Shown piece after piece: positions 22,295 to 34,092 of a DNA stretch of 64,000 nt. The notes below the pieces were generated by a model that was not told the DNA's origin, did not search any database, and was given only the letters and a program-made list of their open reading frames with translations. The DNA is taken from contig CM028379.1 in the NCBI GenBank assembly GCA_013146195.2, forward strand, positions 55,935,693 to 55,999,692, in the 5' to 3' direction. Source of the stretch: Codonopsis lanceolata. Lineage: Eukaryota; Streptophyta; Magnoliopsida; Asterales; Campanulaceae. A program made the translations under genes and the position numbers. Each line of letters opens with the position of its first letter. Within the stretch, counting starts at the first letter, position 1.

Positions 22295-23546
22295 TGTATC
22301 TTATTTTAATTAATTTCTTGCAAGTACACAAGACTATTGTAGAACAGCTTGGGAAGCAAGGGTCAAACCACAGAGATAAGAAGAATACTGATGGCAAAAA
22401 TATCGGTAGCACTTTAAACTAAGGGGGGTTTTTATTTATTTTATTTAAACTAATTATTCTACTAAAACAATAAATCTAATTAAACTAAGTAGCAATCACA
22501 GTTGTAAAGATCTGATGGAGGAGGGAAATCTAGGATTATGGTTTCACTTGCATCTACTATATTGCTTATTTAGATAAGGTATCATTTAATAACTTGGGTT
22601 TGTTCACGAAAGATAGACATAGACTGTCAAATTATAGTTCAATGTCCATCCCAAATAATTCATCCATTTTATATCCTAAGAGCAAGAACATATGGATCCT
22701 ATCAGTCACTTAGGTCATATATATGAACATAACCCTAACTTATCACTCTCGTGCATCGATAGGTTCAATTTATCATGATGGTGAGCTAGTGTACGACATA
22801 TGCATTTGGTCGTGTAGCTATCCGCACCTCTAGGCCTTTATTATTTGTGATTCCATTCATTTGGTCAAAGCTAGACAATAAAGGGGTTGATAAACATCAT
22901 GATCAACAAGAATTGAATGAATAAAAATATATTAACTAATAGATTCGATACAAGCTACCTCCAAATTCCTAGATTAATGCACGGTTAGTTCATCCTTGAA
23001 GATGAACTGAACAACGGGATGAAGGAATACATGGATCGATCTTCAAAATTGTAATTACAACGACTAAACTACGTAATACAAACTAAAATCTAAGCTAGAG
23101 TTATTTCCTAACAACTTCTGGACGTCCTTAGGCTTTGGCTACCGTCTTCTATTTATACCAGGGTGTTGTAGGGGGATAGGAAGTTCAATCCAAGTGAGCC
23201 GTAAAGGCGGATCTAGGGACCTTACGGCCGCATTAGGATTTCACCTTGCATCCGCAAGGGTCTTGGACGGGCAATACTGCATACCGGTCATCTTGCGAAG
23301 GCAAGGCCATTTAGGGCATGCGACCACAAGATGTCCAGATTCTTTCTTTTGCATCTTTTCCAATGTTGCACTTTATACCCTTCCTTGAAATCTTCACTAA
23401 AAGCTTGATATATCCCATAAGTTAACCTAAAACCCTAAAACTCACAATATAGCTCAAAAACGCTTATCAGTAGCCAAAAGCCTTGTGGAATTGCTATTTC
23501 TAAGTCATAAAAGTACCTGATAAAGTCGTATAAAATACGTCTATCA
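22295..23546 (-). mobile_element. 5' LTR of the first Athila element
   Basis: About 1.25 kb, starting TGATAGACG at 23546 and ending AAGATACA at 22295 on the minus strand, adjacent to the primer site. A TATA box (TATAAATA) is at 23157-23150. Parts such as acctccaaattcctag (about 22960) are shared with the LTR at 27596-28752, showing two diverged but related Athila families. Confidence 0.8.
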
Positions 23547-23595
23547 CGCACATCAGGTTGCTTTCCTTTAGGATCAAAATCCTCATCATCATTGC

Positions 23596-23654
<59 letters not shown>

Positions 23655-24022
23655 TGTGTCTTCTACCATTTGATCGGGGTTGATTTCCAACTTATTTGCA
23701 CGAACAATATCAGCTTCTGAAGGGTTTTCATAGTTGGGAGGAATCCCCATTAGTCTTTTCGATCTTCGTAACTTAGGGTTTCTAATTGAGGGAAATAGCG
23801 TCAGGTCCCTATGATTCTCAACATCAATGGAATTTTCTGGTTTGCCGGGAAGTATTTCAGACAAAGGACTTGGCAGAGATTCTGCTACGACCATGTCTAT
23901 TGTAGCAACAATATGTTCAGCTACAGGAATTCTTGAGATATAGCTACGGATGTAGCTACATTTGCCTGAATGGTCGAGGTTTTAAGGTTTAAGGGATTTG
24001 GAAGAATTGGACGCCATTGGAG
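23547..24022 (-). pseudogene. Copia extra ORF, N-terminal part
   Basis: The minus-strand ATG is near 24016 (MASNSSKSLK), followed by an early stop and then an open stretch (about 23960-23650) with PKLRRSKRLMGIPPNYENP and an acidic DDEDFDP end. The basic KLRRSKR segment and position after pol match the N-terminal region of the extra, env-position ORFs of plant retrotransposons. It is interrupted by a (TA)n microsatellite at 23599-23652 and then cut by the Athila LTR. Assignment to the Transposase_32-like ORF seen at 62902-63960 is an inference from position. Confidence 0.5.
23599..23652. repeat. (TA)n microsatellite within the copia extra ORF
   Basis: About 26 TA units. It reads as alternating Tyr-Ile in the minus-strand frame and disrupts the coding region. 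Confidence 0.95.
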
Positions 24023-25317
24023 GAGAATGAGGGTTTTTAGATGAAGAGAAGAGGCATGGGTTTTTAGCAATTCGAAGAAAAAATTACCAGAGAGAGATTT
24101 GTGAGAACACCCGAATGTCTTGATTCTTCAACCTGTTAGTTAAAAACACCTCACAGAGCTATAAACCAGGGGGTTAGCCATTAGGAGATAAATAATGAAG
24201 AGACCAAATATGATAAGATAAGGTTTTTGATTTTTGAAAAAGGGTTTTATTGAGAAAAAACAATCACAAATCCACAATACATGCACTTAGGGCATGAAAA
24301 ACATGTGTAGATAAATGGTAAGTACTGAGATAGGGCAACAGTGATGTCTTATTCAAAAATAATTTAGGATTCCTCAAATAAATCCAAGATTTTTAGAAAA
24401 CACAATAAGGTGTAACTCAAAAATTGATAAACCCGAACAATGCTTTAGCAGCCCTTATCCAAAATTCAATGTCTCTTAACACCCCACAAGGATTAGACAT
24501 CCACTAAATATTTTTTCAACAAGAAAATTTTTCGCAATAAATTTGCATATTTGATTTTAGGACAAAAATTCAACTGGCTGATACTTTCACCAACAATGCA
24601 TGTCCTAAAATTATGCCTAAAATATGATATAGAAAGATCAAGTAGGCTATCAAATAATGCAATCACACACATGTGAAAAATGACCAGATCAATCGGATGT
24701 AGTTCCTGATGCAGCTGCATTGGGAGGTACATTCATGCCACTTTAATTCATAGGTACTTTAATTCTATAGGAATATAACTCTTCTTTATTTCAAGCTATA
24801 CAAAACAAGCCACTAGGAACCTTTCACACTATTTACCAAAGGAAGCCATTTTTCACATGATCAACCCATGAAATCCAAAGATTCATAGTCCCAAGAGAGA
24901 ATGACAACAAACCTTGTTCATAGGTAGCTCTTTTCCTTTAGTTAGCTTTCACTTTTTTCCAAGGGTATTCATTTTTCTCAAGATCAACCCATGAGAACAA
25001 AAGTTCCATAGTACCAAGGTAAGATGCTACAACCCTTGTACTTTAGATAGTTCTTTCCTTTGTGGACTTCAAACTTGCTCAAGAACTCGGAGAGAGAATG
25101 AGAGCTATAAAACATAGTCATAACTGTTATTGAATGCAATTCCCAAGCAACAACACAAGGCACAAACAAATAAATCAATTGATCTAGAGTGCCCCCTAAA
25201 TACAAAATGCAAGGATATATATAACAAAGTGTTAAATCACATGACACACATACCAAGAGATTCCCTTAGATTGGAAAATCTCACAAAATCTAAACTCTTA
25301 GTAAATATATTAGCCAA
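24023..25317 (-). other. Copia 1 spacer between pol and extra ORF
   Basis: No conserved protein is seen. AT-rich sequence with scattered short frames on both strands, consistent with an untranslated leader or promoter for the extra ORF. Confidence 0.6.
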
Positions 25318-27595
25318 TTAATTTTTTGTCCCAACATGTTCTATGCAAATAATACCTTGTTCAACCAAGTCTCTAATAAAGTGATGTCTTATATCAATGT
25401 GTTTTGTTCGAGAATGTTGAACTGGATATTTTGCTATATTGATTGCATTGGTGTTATCACAATACTTTGTTAATAATTCACTGTGTAGGCTATAATCCTT
25501 GATCATCTGATTCATCCATAAAATTTGTGTGCACGTATTACCAGCTGCAATGTATTCAGACTCAGCTATGGAAAGAAAAACACAATTATGTTTTTTACTA
25601 AATCAAGAAATCAAGTTATTTCCCAAGTAAAAACACCCACCTGATGTACTTCTCATGTCATCTACACTACCAGCCCAATCAGCATCACTAAAGCCAACTA
25701 AATTGGTAGTAGTCTATTTTATGTACCATAAACCCATAGATGATGTGTGTCTAACATATCGAATTATACTTTTGACAACGTCAAATGAGAGACCTTTGGG
25801 TTTGCTTCGTATCCAGCACACAAACACACATTATACACGATATCAAAATGTGTGGCAGTCAAATACAACAAGCTTCCTATCATGCTTCTATATAAAGTAT
25901 GTTCAACACTCTCATAATTCTCTTCTTTGCATAGTTTGTTGGATGTACCCATAGGGGTTTTCTTTTTCTTTCCATTTTCAAGATTGAATTTCTTCACAAA
26001 GTTAATAGCATACTTGGCTTGAGAAATGAACATCCCTCCATGCATTTGTTTTACTTGAATACCAAGGAAATAAGTTAACTCTCCCACCATGCTCATTTCA
26101 AAAGAGGAGATCATGCAATGCACTAACTCTCTTTCTAAAGATTTGGAAGTGGACCCAAACACAATGTCATAAACATAGATTTGTTCAATTAAAATGTGTT
26201 TGTCTTTTCTTTGAATAAACAATATTTTGTCCACTTCACCCCTAGGGGCTTGTTTGAGACCATACAAGGCCTTTTTCAATTTGAAGACATGGTTTGGTTT
26301 ATAAGGGTCCTCAAATCCTTTAGGTTGTTCACCAAAAACTTCTTCTAAAATGTCATTTTAAAAAAAGCACTTTTCACATCCATTTGTTGAAGAGTAATAT
26401 CTAGAAAACTTTTAATAGCAAGCAAAAGACGTATGGACTCAATGTGGGCCACATGTGCAAAAGTTTCATCAAAATTCACCCCCTCAACTTGTGTACCCTT
26501 GAGCCACAAGTCTTGCCTTGTTTATAATTATCTTTCCCACGTCATTCGATTTGTTTTTGAAAATCCATTTTGTTCCAATTACATTCACAGAGGTGGGTCT
26601 ATTCACAAGAAACCAAACATCAATTTTTGAAAATTGATCAAGCTCTTCTTGCATAACATTTATCCAACATTCATCTTTCAAAGCTTCAATCACAATTTTT
26701 GGTTCAATTTCAGACACATAACACAATGCATGAAAATCTTCACATTCAAGAGAGGATAGACAAGCTAATATTTTATAATCAATCTTACCTTTCCTCCTGG
26801 TAGATATACTATCATGAACATTACCTATAACTTGTGAAATAGGGTGGTCCTTCTGTAATCTACTAGGAACATCCTGGTATCTATTAGTGATAGCAGAATT
26901 AGCTTCAGCAGGTGGGCGTTCAAGTTCAGCTATATCAGTAGGTCTGACTAATGCATCTTCTGATGCAGTTGCATCAGAAGCTAGATCCAACTTTCCTGGA
27001 CTTTCAGCTTCTGAACTCTTTGAGTCTGGAACTATGTGTGGCTGTCTATCTACTGCAGATGATGAATCTTTTGAAGTTGATCCAAGATCACCATAATCAA
27101 GTAAACATGAAACATCATCCTCAATAGTTTTGTGTCGAAGATCTGTTAGGTCATCAAATACAACATTCATGGACTCCATAATAGTTTTGGTTCTAAGGTT
27201 AAACACCCTATAAGTACGACTAGTAGAGTACCCCATGATCACAGACTTATCACTCCTTAGATCAAATTTGGAAAGATAATCTATATCATTAAGCAAATAA
27301 CACACACACCAAAGACATGGATGTATTTCAAGATGGGTTTCTTTCCTATCAAAATTTCATAAGGAGTCATGGTACTACCTAGCCTCAAGTAAACCCTATA
27401 ACCAATATGACAAGCTGTATTTAAGACATCAGCCAAAAATCTTTTTGACAAAGTTTTTGAACTTAACATGACCCTAGCCATCTCTTGCAATGTACGATTC
27501 TTTATCTCAACCACTCCATTTTGCTGTGTAGTTTTTGGAGCAGAAAACTCATGTGTTGTAGCATTAACATCACAAAAGTTTGAAAAAGAGGAATT
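25318..27595 (-). pseudogene. Copia 1 pol: integrase end, RT, RNase H
   Basis: In translation order: integrase C-terminal part with NGVVEIKNRTLQEMARVML (27530-27470) and SKRFLADVLNTACHIGYR; a linker of about 150 residues; RT from about 26600 with WINVMQEELDQFSKI, WIFKNKS and KARLVAQGY; a second RT block (26279-25764) with KKALYGLKQAPRG and YFLGIQVKQ; and RNase H with YCDNTNAINIAKYP and RTKHIDIRHHFIRD (25515-25318). The RT active site reads YVYD instead of YVDD, so a catalytic Asp is lost. Frameshifts near 26480-26280 and elsewhere also break it. The integrase core and everything upstream is cut off at the Athila LTR. Confidence 0.9.
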
Positions 27596-28752
27596 TATTG
27601 AATGAAAGATTACTGATTAATGAAGATTAATATATGGGGAGGGATTCTAGGAATTAGGTGTCACTTGTATCGCGCCCTATATTCAATCAGCTAAAGTATA
27701 AGTTAATTACGAGTTCATTTGCTTAGGTAAAGATTGGGACGCTTGGATCATGGTTTACAATACATAGTACCCCACTTTGACTGTGCTTTCTTGATCCGTC
27801 CACATAATAATTAAGGGCCTATTAAGTGCTCGAAGAACTCACGCGAACCTAGATCTAGACTTTAGCCCGATCATGAATCAGAAAGATCTTTTTATCAATT
27901 AGGTTGGCCAGTGTATAACTTATGCATTCGGATTGTGCAGTTCATTATACCCAAGAGCCTACACATTCACTAATGCAACCATTATGCGAGAGTTTCAATA
28001 CAGACCAATGATAATCTAAATTGATAAACAATAATTAACTTAATTGAATTAATATTAGAACATAAGGTTTGATACAATTTACCTCCAAATTCCTAGAAAG
28101 ATGTGGTTAGTTTATCACGGATGATGAACAAATAATTCTGAATGAGGAAAACATCATCAATCTTCAATAATCAACGAAGAAAATAAAGTAATGTGTATTT
28201 TTAGTATTTCGAATGCCTGAAAGACTAGCAAAATCGGATCCCTAAACCGAACTACTAGGGTTGTATTTATACTAGGTTGATACAATTTGAGAAATTGCAA
28301 AAAGACCATTGCTGAAATCGGGGCCAAGCGGTTGCTTAGCCTTATTGATGAGCGAGCGCTTGATGTGAATTCTCTGGACATGAGCTACTGGAAAATGCAT
28401 GGTAGCTCAGTCATGAGACTTAGCGAGCAGTTAACATTTGATCTTAGTTTGATATGAATGGAAGGCGGTCACTTGATGATGGGAACAAGTGAGCGCTTGC
28501 TTGTTGAAACGGGAATCTGTCTTTCTGGAAAATGTGCAGCCGCTCAGTCCATATTATTAAGCGAGCACTTGATCATTGTTCCTTCTTTACTCTATTGACT
28601 TCCAACAATTTTGAACTCAGGTCCCTGGAGTCTTCAATATATGGAATTAAGGCCCACAATTCATCTATCTTCTCAAATTCAACCTGAAACTTATAAAAAC
28701 TCTACAAACCTATATTAGTAGCATCAAAGATCATGTAAAAACACATCTATCA
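27596..28752 (-). mobile_element. 3' LTR of the second Athila element
   Basis: On the minus strand the LTR starts TGATAGATG at 28752, immediately after a polypurine tract (28753-28767), the classic Athila 3' LTR boundary. A TATA box (TATAAATA) is at 28271-28264. It contains repeated gcgagcgcttg-like words (about 28348, 28491, 28563). The left end abuts copia integrase sequence at about 27595, placed to within roughly 10 bases. Confidence 0.75.
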
Positions 28753-28767
28753 AATACCCCCAAACTT
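28753..28767 (-). promoter_or_regulatory. Athila polypurine tract
   Basis: Minus strand AAGTTTGGGGGTATT directly precedes the LTR start TGATAG, as in Athila elements; it primes plus-strand DNA synthesis. Confidence 0.8.
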
Positions 28768-29767
28768 AGACTTTGTTCATCCACAAGTAAACAAATAAAT
28801 ACAAAAGCAATAGACAAAAATTAAAATACAAAAATAAAGAAAATCTTTTTGGAGTGTGACACTATTAACACTCCTCTAGAAACCCACAAACTCAAGGAGA
28901 CTTGAAAGAGTGATTCAACTATGCAGATAAATACTAAAACAATTAAAACTAAACTAACAAGGCAAAAATAAACAAAATATTTTTGTTTTTATATGCCAAA
29001 ATCAAGGATTGTCTCTAGGAATGCTCTAGACATGTGTAAGGACTACTCCCATTACCAAATGGGTTCACTCCATTATGCAAATAGTACTATGATTATTCAA
29101 CTGTGCGAACACCCACTCATATAGCATTTCCAAACTTAGACAGTTTAATCAAGCAAAGGACAACATTCATTCTGCACTATTTTGAAATAAAAACAAGTGT
29201 AAAACTAAAAAGGAGAATCTACCATCCATATCCGGTCATTCTACAAAAGTGAGAATATAGAGGAATCAAAAATGCTTATACATCCATCCCATGCACTTCC
29301 TACGTATGAATACAATGCTTTTATCTCTCAATTACTTGCAATAGCTAAGATTATGCTAACACATTGAGCTTTACCAAGAAGTGTATAAATTAAGCATGGA
29401 TCAATTAAACATGTATTATCAAATCAAGAAAGATATAACATGATAAAGCGACACTAGATCAATAGGACTTCATTAAGCTTGTAATGTAAGGTCAATGGTA
29501 AAAGGGGTCGCAAAAAGAAGGAAAGGAATTCAAAGCGAGAGAGCACAACTACCCCAAATCCCCATTGCTTCCATTACATGGATACATGCATTGAGCTAGG
29601 ACTTGAAAAGACAAAAACTTGGGGAAATTTCCCCCAAACTTTTAATTTACTATCTATTCATTTTAAAACTAAGTGCCACACTTTACATCCTTTTTCTTTT
29701 TGGCTATGCCATAATTTAAATTCTTTTGCACTCCTTTTTCTTTTAAATTTCATCTCTTCACTCAGTT

Positions 29768-29799
<32 letters not shown>

Positions 29800-31134
29800 T
29801 TTTTTTAACTATAACGGAGAATACAACGAAGAAGATGAAACTATTGGAGGATCTTTTGCAATGACAGTCCCATGCAGTATCAATTCCCAACCCAAGTTCT
29901 ACTCTCTCCAAGGTAGGCAAAAGTGTATAAGTTTTAAAGGGTTAAGTTAATATGGGTGTAAGAAACGATGTTGAATGGGGTTCGATATGTGCTTTTGCAC
30001 ACACCATTCTATTAAATAAATCTCAAAAGGGGACACTAGGGATATAAATATAGATAGGTCAGGAAGCTAAAAGGCTCAAACGATCCAAAGATGGCCTAAA
30101 TCATGTCCTAGTGCCGAATCATCATGCAAAATCTCATAGAAAATGAAATACAATTATAAATATGATATCCATATATGAAATGAAGAACATCTCCTAATGT
30201 TTTTGACATAAGCATTTGCTAGACAAGATGTCGGGAAATTAAAGACTAACATGTAATCACGATTCAAAAGTGTGCTTGAGATATATTAGCAAGACAATTC
30301 CAAAAATTCTAACTCTAAAAAAATACCCTAAGTTACAATTCAATGTAACACTCATGTATGAACGGTTATTCATCCTAAATAGGTGCACAAAACCAGTCTA
30401 ACGGAGAATGCAATGTGTACTATATGCTATATAAAAATGTCCAAATCATTCAATAATGGTGGGGTATGAGCACACAAATGGTGGATAATCATAGGAAATT
30501 TACACAACAGAGTAAATTCCAGAAGGATCGAGGAAGGAGTCATGTGGTTCATAGTATTATATCATCATCGACATGAATTTCCACACACAAACTCAAGAAT
30601 AAGTTTTTTAATTTTTTTATAAAAAATTGGAGTTTGATGCTAATTGGAATAAGGCCGGATAAGTAGACATCTGCGAATAAAAACAACCATCTACTCATTT
30701 GTTTGAAAGAAACTAAAATGGTCTCTCCCTTAATTTATGTATTTGCTAGCATCAACTCCTAAAATAAAAATAAGCAAGAGCAACAAAATAGGCAAGAGAA
30801 AAGATATAAGGGACACTAGTTGTCCCATGTACATAGCACGATCTACGCAACAACTTCCCAATTCTCATTAGGCTAAGGCCTGAAAGGACCCTGGACCTAG
30901 AATCCCCGCCCCCCAAACTTGAATTTCATTTTGTCCTCAAAATGTTGGACCGGCGGATAAGAGGGTTGATTTGGGAAAAGAACAGAAAACAAGTGGCAGA
31001 TCCGCATAACGAAGGAAGATGCTATTTAAGCATCGGCCCCACGCAAGCCAGGACCATGTAACGAAGGAGGACGCCATTCAGGGATGGTTTCAGGCGGCAT
31101 GTTGAGGTTGGAGGCTACGTTATGGAAAAATTGA
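28768..31134 (-). other. Long 3' untranslated region of the second Athila element
   Basis: No protein motif in either strand. It includes a (TTTC)n microsatellite at 29766-29800 and many A-rich stretches. Athila elements are known to have a long non-coding stretch between the env-position ORF and the 3' LTR. Confidence 0.65.
29766..29800. repeat. (TTTC)n microsatellite
   Basis: About nine consecutive tttc units within the Athila 3' untranslated region. Confidence 0.95.
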
Positions 31135-32175
31135 TCAGTCCACCCAAAGAAGTAGTTTTGATCGGCCTGACTCTACTCTACGCGCTACTGGAGCGCTTCT
31201 AGCACTTGGTCTACGCACTTCTAGACCTTGCTGGATCATTTCTTGACCCAACTGCACCTCTACTAATTGGGTGGAAATCTCCTCCAAAGGATCCATTTCA
31301 GGATCCTCCTCAACGTCCTCGACTTGATCTTTAGGGTGGCAGGCATAGGGCGACCGTGTCCTATTCGTGACGCCGTTTTTGGCGACATTAGGCATTGGCC
31401 TGATACGCTTTAAATCAGGAGTCCACTGACTCCTACGCTAGCACAGAGACCGGTGATAAGACTAGGGAAATGATATCACGTGTTCACGGTCTTGTCTACC
31501 ATACCTCTGAGCTGCCGATTTATCAAATCATCAATATCAATGGACCCCTTATTCAGAATGTTTTAAATTAACACCTCCCGGTTCCACATCACATCAGATT
31601 GATGTGTCGTGGGCATCACCCTTGCATAAATAAATTTATAAATACTTCTGGCCTAGGGGGTCAAGCAAGACTCCCTAATGGAACGATGGTGACCAGCTAT
31701 CTCCGCTCGCCCATAAGTCTATTCAGAACCAGGCATGGCAATCCTATCACTCATAGTAGCCAAGGCCAAATTGTAAGGCATGTAAGAATGATAATCATCA
31801 GACTGTATAACAGGCATGCCATAAAATTCACGGATGGCGTCAGGACTAAAAAGCAAAAAAGTACCCCGAACCCATGACCAATTGGGGTCTTCTCCCATAA
31901 CCCATCCACTGTGAGCATAGAACTCACGGACAATTGGGACAACCGCCCCACCAGGAGAGGCACACAAATTCTCCTAGCCATTTCTAGCAAAATGGGAGGA
32001 CAATTTATAACTCCAAAAATTGAAGCCTCTCTCCAGAAAAAAAGCCTTATATATAATTAAAGCTCTCTCTATAAACCTTAAAATGCTCGGCGCTTTTGAA
32101 ATGGGAAATATCAAAATCTATAGACGGAGTAAAAGATGATGATGCCTCGCCGGCGTTCGTTTTGCTTCTTTTCTT
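31135..32175 (-). pseudogene. Athila env-position ORF (Transposase_32-like)
   Basis: Starts near 32170 with a Lys/Arg-rich segment, then FKVYREAIYKAFFLERGFNF (about 32075-32020), then VPIVREFYAHSGWV and WVRGTFLLFSPDAIREFYGM (31950-31800), the hallmark of the plant Transposase_32 family. A stop near 31728 and frameshifts break the rest. A later block (31395-31135) has an acidic VEDVEEDPEMDPLEEI segment and a coiled-coil-like QLVEVQLGQEMIQQGLEV. This is the ORF long described as env-like in Athila by position; I see no clear signal peptide or membrane segment. Confidence 0.7.
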
Positions 32176-32880
32176 GGGGGCATTGGGTCCAAAGGGCACT
32201 CAAAACACTCCTCTCAAAACAGAAAACCCAACAAAGCTGTAAATAAACAAGTAGAAAATATCCTAAAACAAGAATTTGCACAAATAATAGTGAAGGGTAG
32301 AAAATACTTGTAACAAAATGGATGAATTTCGAGCTTGTTACCGAAAATTCGCCAGAAAAGATGGGGTTTTTGCCGGATCCGTCGGTGCACGAAATTGCCA
32401 AAATATTTAAAAATGACGGTGGGAATGATGAATGTAGGTTGAGATTTGGTGGAAAATTAAGTTTGAAGAGAAAGGGGTGAGAAAAATCGGCCGAAATCGT
32501 AGAGAGAAGGAGGAGAGCTATCGTCATTAGTGAGAGAGAGAGAGAGAGGGAAGCATTGTAGGGTTTAATTTTGTTTGTGACTGACGCGTTTTAAATAACG
32601 CGGCTCAGCGATCGCTGAACCCTTATGACAAAGCGACCGGTTTGCTTAAATTTTATTGGCATGATCTAATGTAAAATGTGTGGTAGCTCAGTCATGTTGA
32701 CTGAGCGAGCGCTTGCCTCAATTTCAAAAACCAAGCCTTACTGGAATTTGCGCGATAGCTCAGCCACTTTGCTACTAATCAATTAATAATCATTTTTAAA
32801 TTTAAATTTTCTCAAGGTCCTAAGATATCTTCCCTCGGTGTTTAATATATCTTTTCCTACAACAAAAACTACTTACAAAA
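32176..32880 (-). other. Athila 2 remnant upstream of the env-position ORF, with palindromes
   Basis: Non-coding. A (GA)n run is at 32529-32549. Perfect inverted repeats TCAGCGATCGCTGA (32605-32618) and GCTCAGTCA / TGACTGAGC (32686-32706, 3-base loop) are followed by gagcgagcgcttg. The same words occur in the Athila LTR at 28340-28570, so this may be a related LTR-derived piece. It ends at the chromovirus LTR start, 32881. Confidence 0.55.
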
Positions 32881-33773
32881 TGTAACGCTCCGGAACTTTA
32901 CGTGATCGTCTGGCCAATATGATAAGCCTTAACGTGGAAGACTTCTTATGCCTGGGTAGACTAAGGTAAGTTTGATACCCTTGGGATGTCCGATTTACGC
33001 TCGTTAGCGTGTTAGGGTCTCTATTGTGCGATTTAGCATTGTTGGGAACTCGACTCGGTAGAGTGTTATCTTCCTTAATTATTGTTTACGGTCTTTGAGA
33101 TATCCTAGGTCTTCGTGTACTTGTTTTAATAAATTTTATATCCTTATAATCATGTTTATAAATTTTACATGTGATCACGACGTTCAAATTATAGTCGTCG
33201 TCATATGTTTGATTTCGCGATTCACATATCGTTAACGTATCGCCTTTGGTACTTTGGTCGCACTTAATTTTGGTTTGACCTTGGGTATGTGTTTGTGGAA
33301 CTTCATTAGGCTTCTAACATGTTTTAAAACAAGTATGTATGCTTGTTCGTTCTTTGTTTCGATCATGAGTTGTCTTGCGTAGTTTCGTCCGTTGTATAGC
33401 AAATTACGGACTGATTTTGGCATGCGTCTGAATTGTTTCGATTGAGGAACCCTCGAAAAAAATTTGTTTGGTTTGGGGTTTTCAAGGATTCTACTTAGGA
33501 TATTTACAGAGTGGCAGGAGAAGAAATCGCGTCGTTTTGTCGAACGGTGTTCAAACTGGAGCCATCACAAGTTGGACATGCGGCGTTATTGTAGCAGCGA
33601 ACAAAGTTGTGCTTTGATTTTTGATGTTCATTTCCTATTCTACCCTCACTAAACCCCCTCTAAACCCTTCCTAACCTCCCATACTTAGTCCTAAACATGT
33701 CCTAACACTCTTAGGGAGTTAATCACGGTTTGATTAGAGGTTGATTACATCTAACATTCACTAATTGTACCCA
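32881..33773 (+). mobile_element. Second chromovirus-type LTR, left part (split by CACTA)
   Basis: Starts TGTAACGCTCCGG after the Athila remnant. From 33626 (cctattctaccctcactaaa) it aligns with 13988-14145 of the solo LTR. It is interrupted after ...ttgtaccca at 33773 and resumes at 52133. The break falls inside a run that is continuous in the other copy, which proves an insertion here. Confidence 0.85.
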
Positions 33774-33787
33774 CACTACAACAAAAA
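33774..33787 (+). repeat. CACTA left terminal inverted repeat
   Basis: CACTACAACAAAAA, pairing with 52119-52132; preceded by target-site copy CCA. Confidence 0.95.
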
Positions 33788-33794
33788 CAGGCAT

Positions 33795-34092
33795 TCACAA
33801 CATTTTTTACACAACGTTTTTCCAAGAAACGTTGTAATTGATATATCTAAGACAACGTTCTTATTCAAAACGTTGCATATGACTTTTTATACGTTTAATT
33901 ACAACGTTCTAAAAATAAACGTTATGGTTTCCTTTTAAAATTACAACGTTTTATATAGAAACGTTGTTGTTTCCTTTAAATTACAACGTTTATTTTTAGA
34001 AACGTTGTTGTTTCCCTTTTTAAATGACAGCGTTTTTCCAAGAAATGTTGTTATACTCCATAATACAACGTTTTATTCAAAACGCTGTGAAA
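33795..34092. repeat. CACTA left subterminal palindrome array
   Basis: Seven successive units of the form acaacgtt - 8 to 15 AT-rich bases - aacgttgt, some with single substitutions (acagcg, atgttg). Each is a small hairpin and each arm also matches the arms at the right end. In CACTA elements such subterminal motifs bind the TnpA-type transposase protein. Confidence 0.9.

Larger units (their letters stand above)
20949..23546 (-). mobile_element. Athila-type Ty3/gypsy element, 5' part (LTR, primer site, gag)
   Basis: The 5' LTR, a tRNA-Asp-type primer site and most of gag remain. The rest is cut off by the Tat insertion at 20948. The Athila assignment rests on the TGGCGCCATTGC primer site, LTR start TGATAG and gag motifs. 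It is inserted in the extra ORF of the copia element to its right (junction 23546/23547). Confidence 0.8.
23547..27595 (-). mobile_element. Ty1/copia element 1, internal fragment
   Basis: Contains integrase end, RT, RNase H, a 1.3 kb spacer and the start of an extra ORF, all on the minus strand. Both ends are cut by Athila elements (23546 and about 27596). The same family occurs at 57421-61757, with which it shares RT sequence. LTRs and gag are missing. Confidence 0.8.

Noticed and set aside
29578..29808. Plus-strand frame ending in Phe/Leu/Ser repeats that looks membrane-like
   Set aside because: The tail is the (TTTC)n microsatellite; no start context or homology.
31719..31967. Possible retroviral envelope protein
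   Set aside because: The visible motif is that of the Transposase_32-like plant family; no signal peptide, cleavage site or membrane segment is seen, so only the position is env-like.
33795..34092. CRISPR-like spaced repeats
   Set aside because: Units are palindromic, short, unevenly spaced and mirrored at the other transposon end; they are CACTA subterminal repeats in a plant nuclear sequence.
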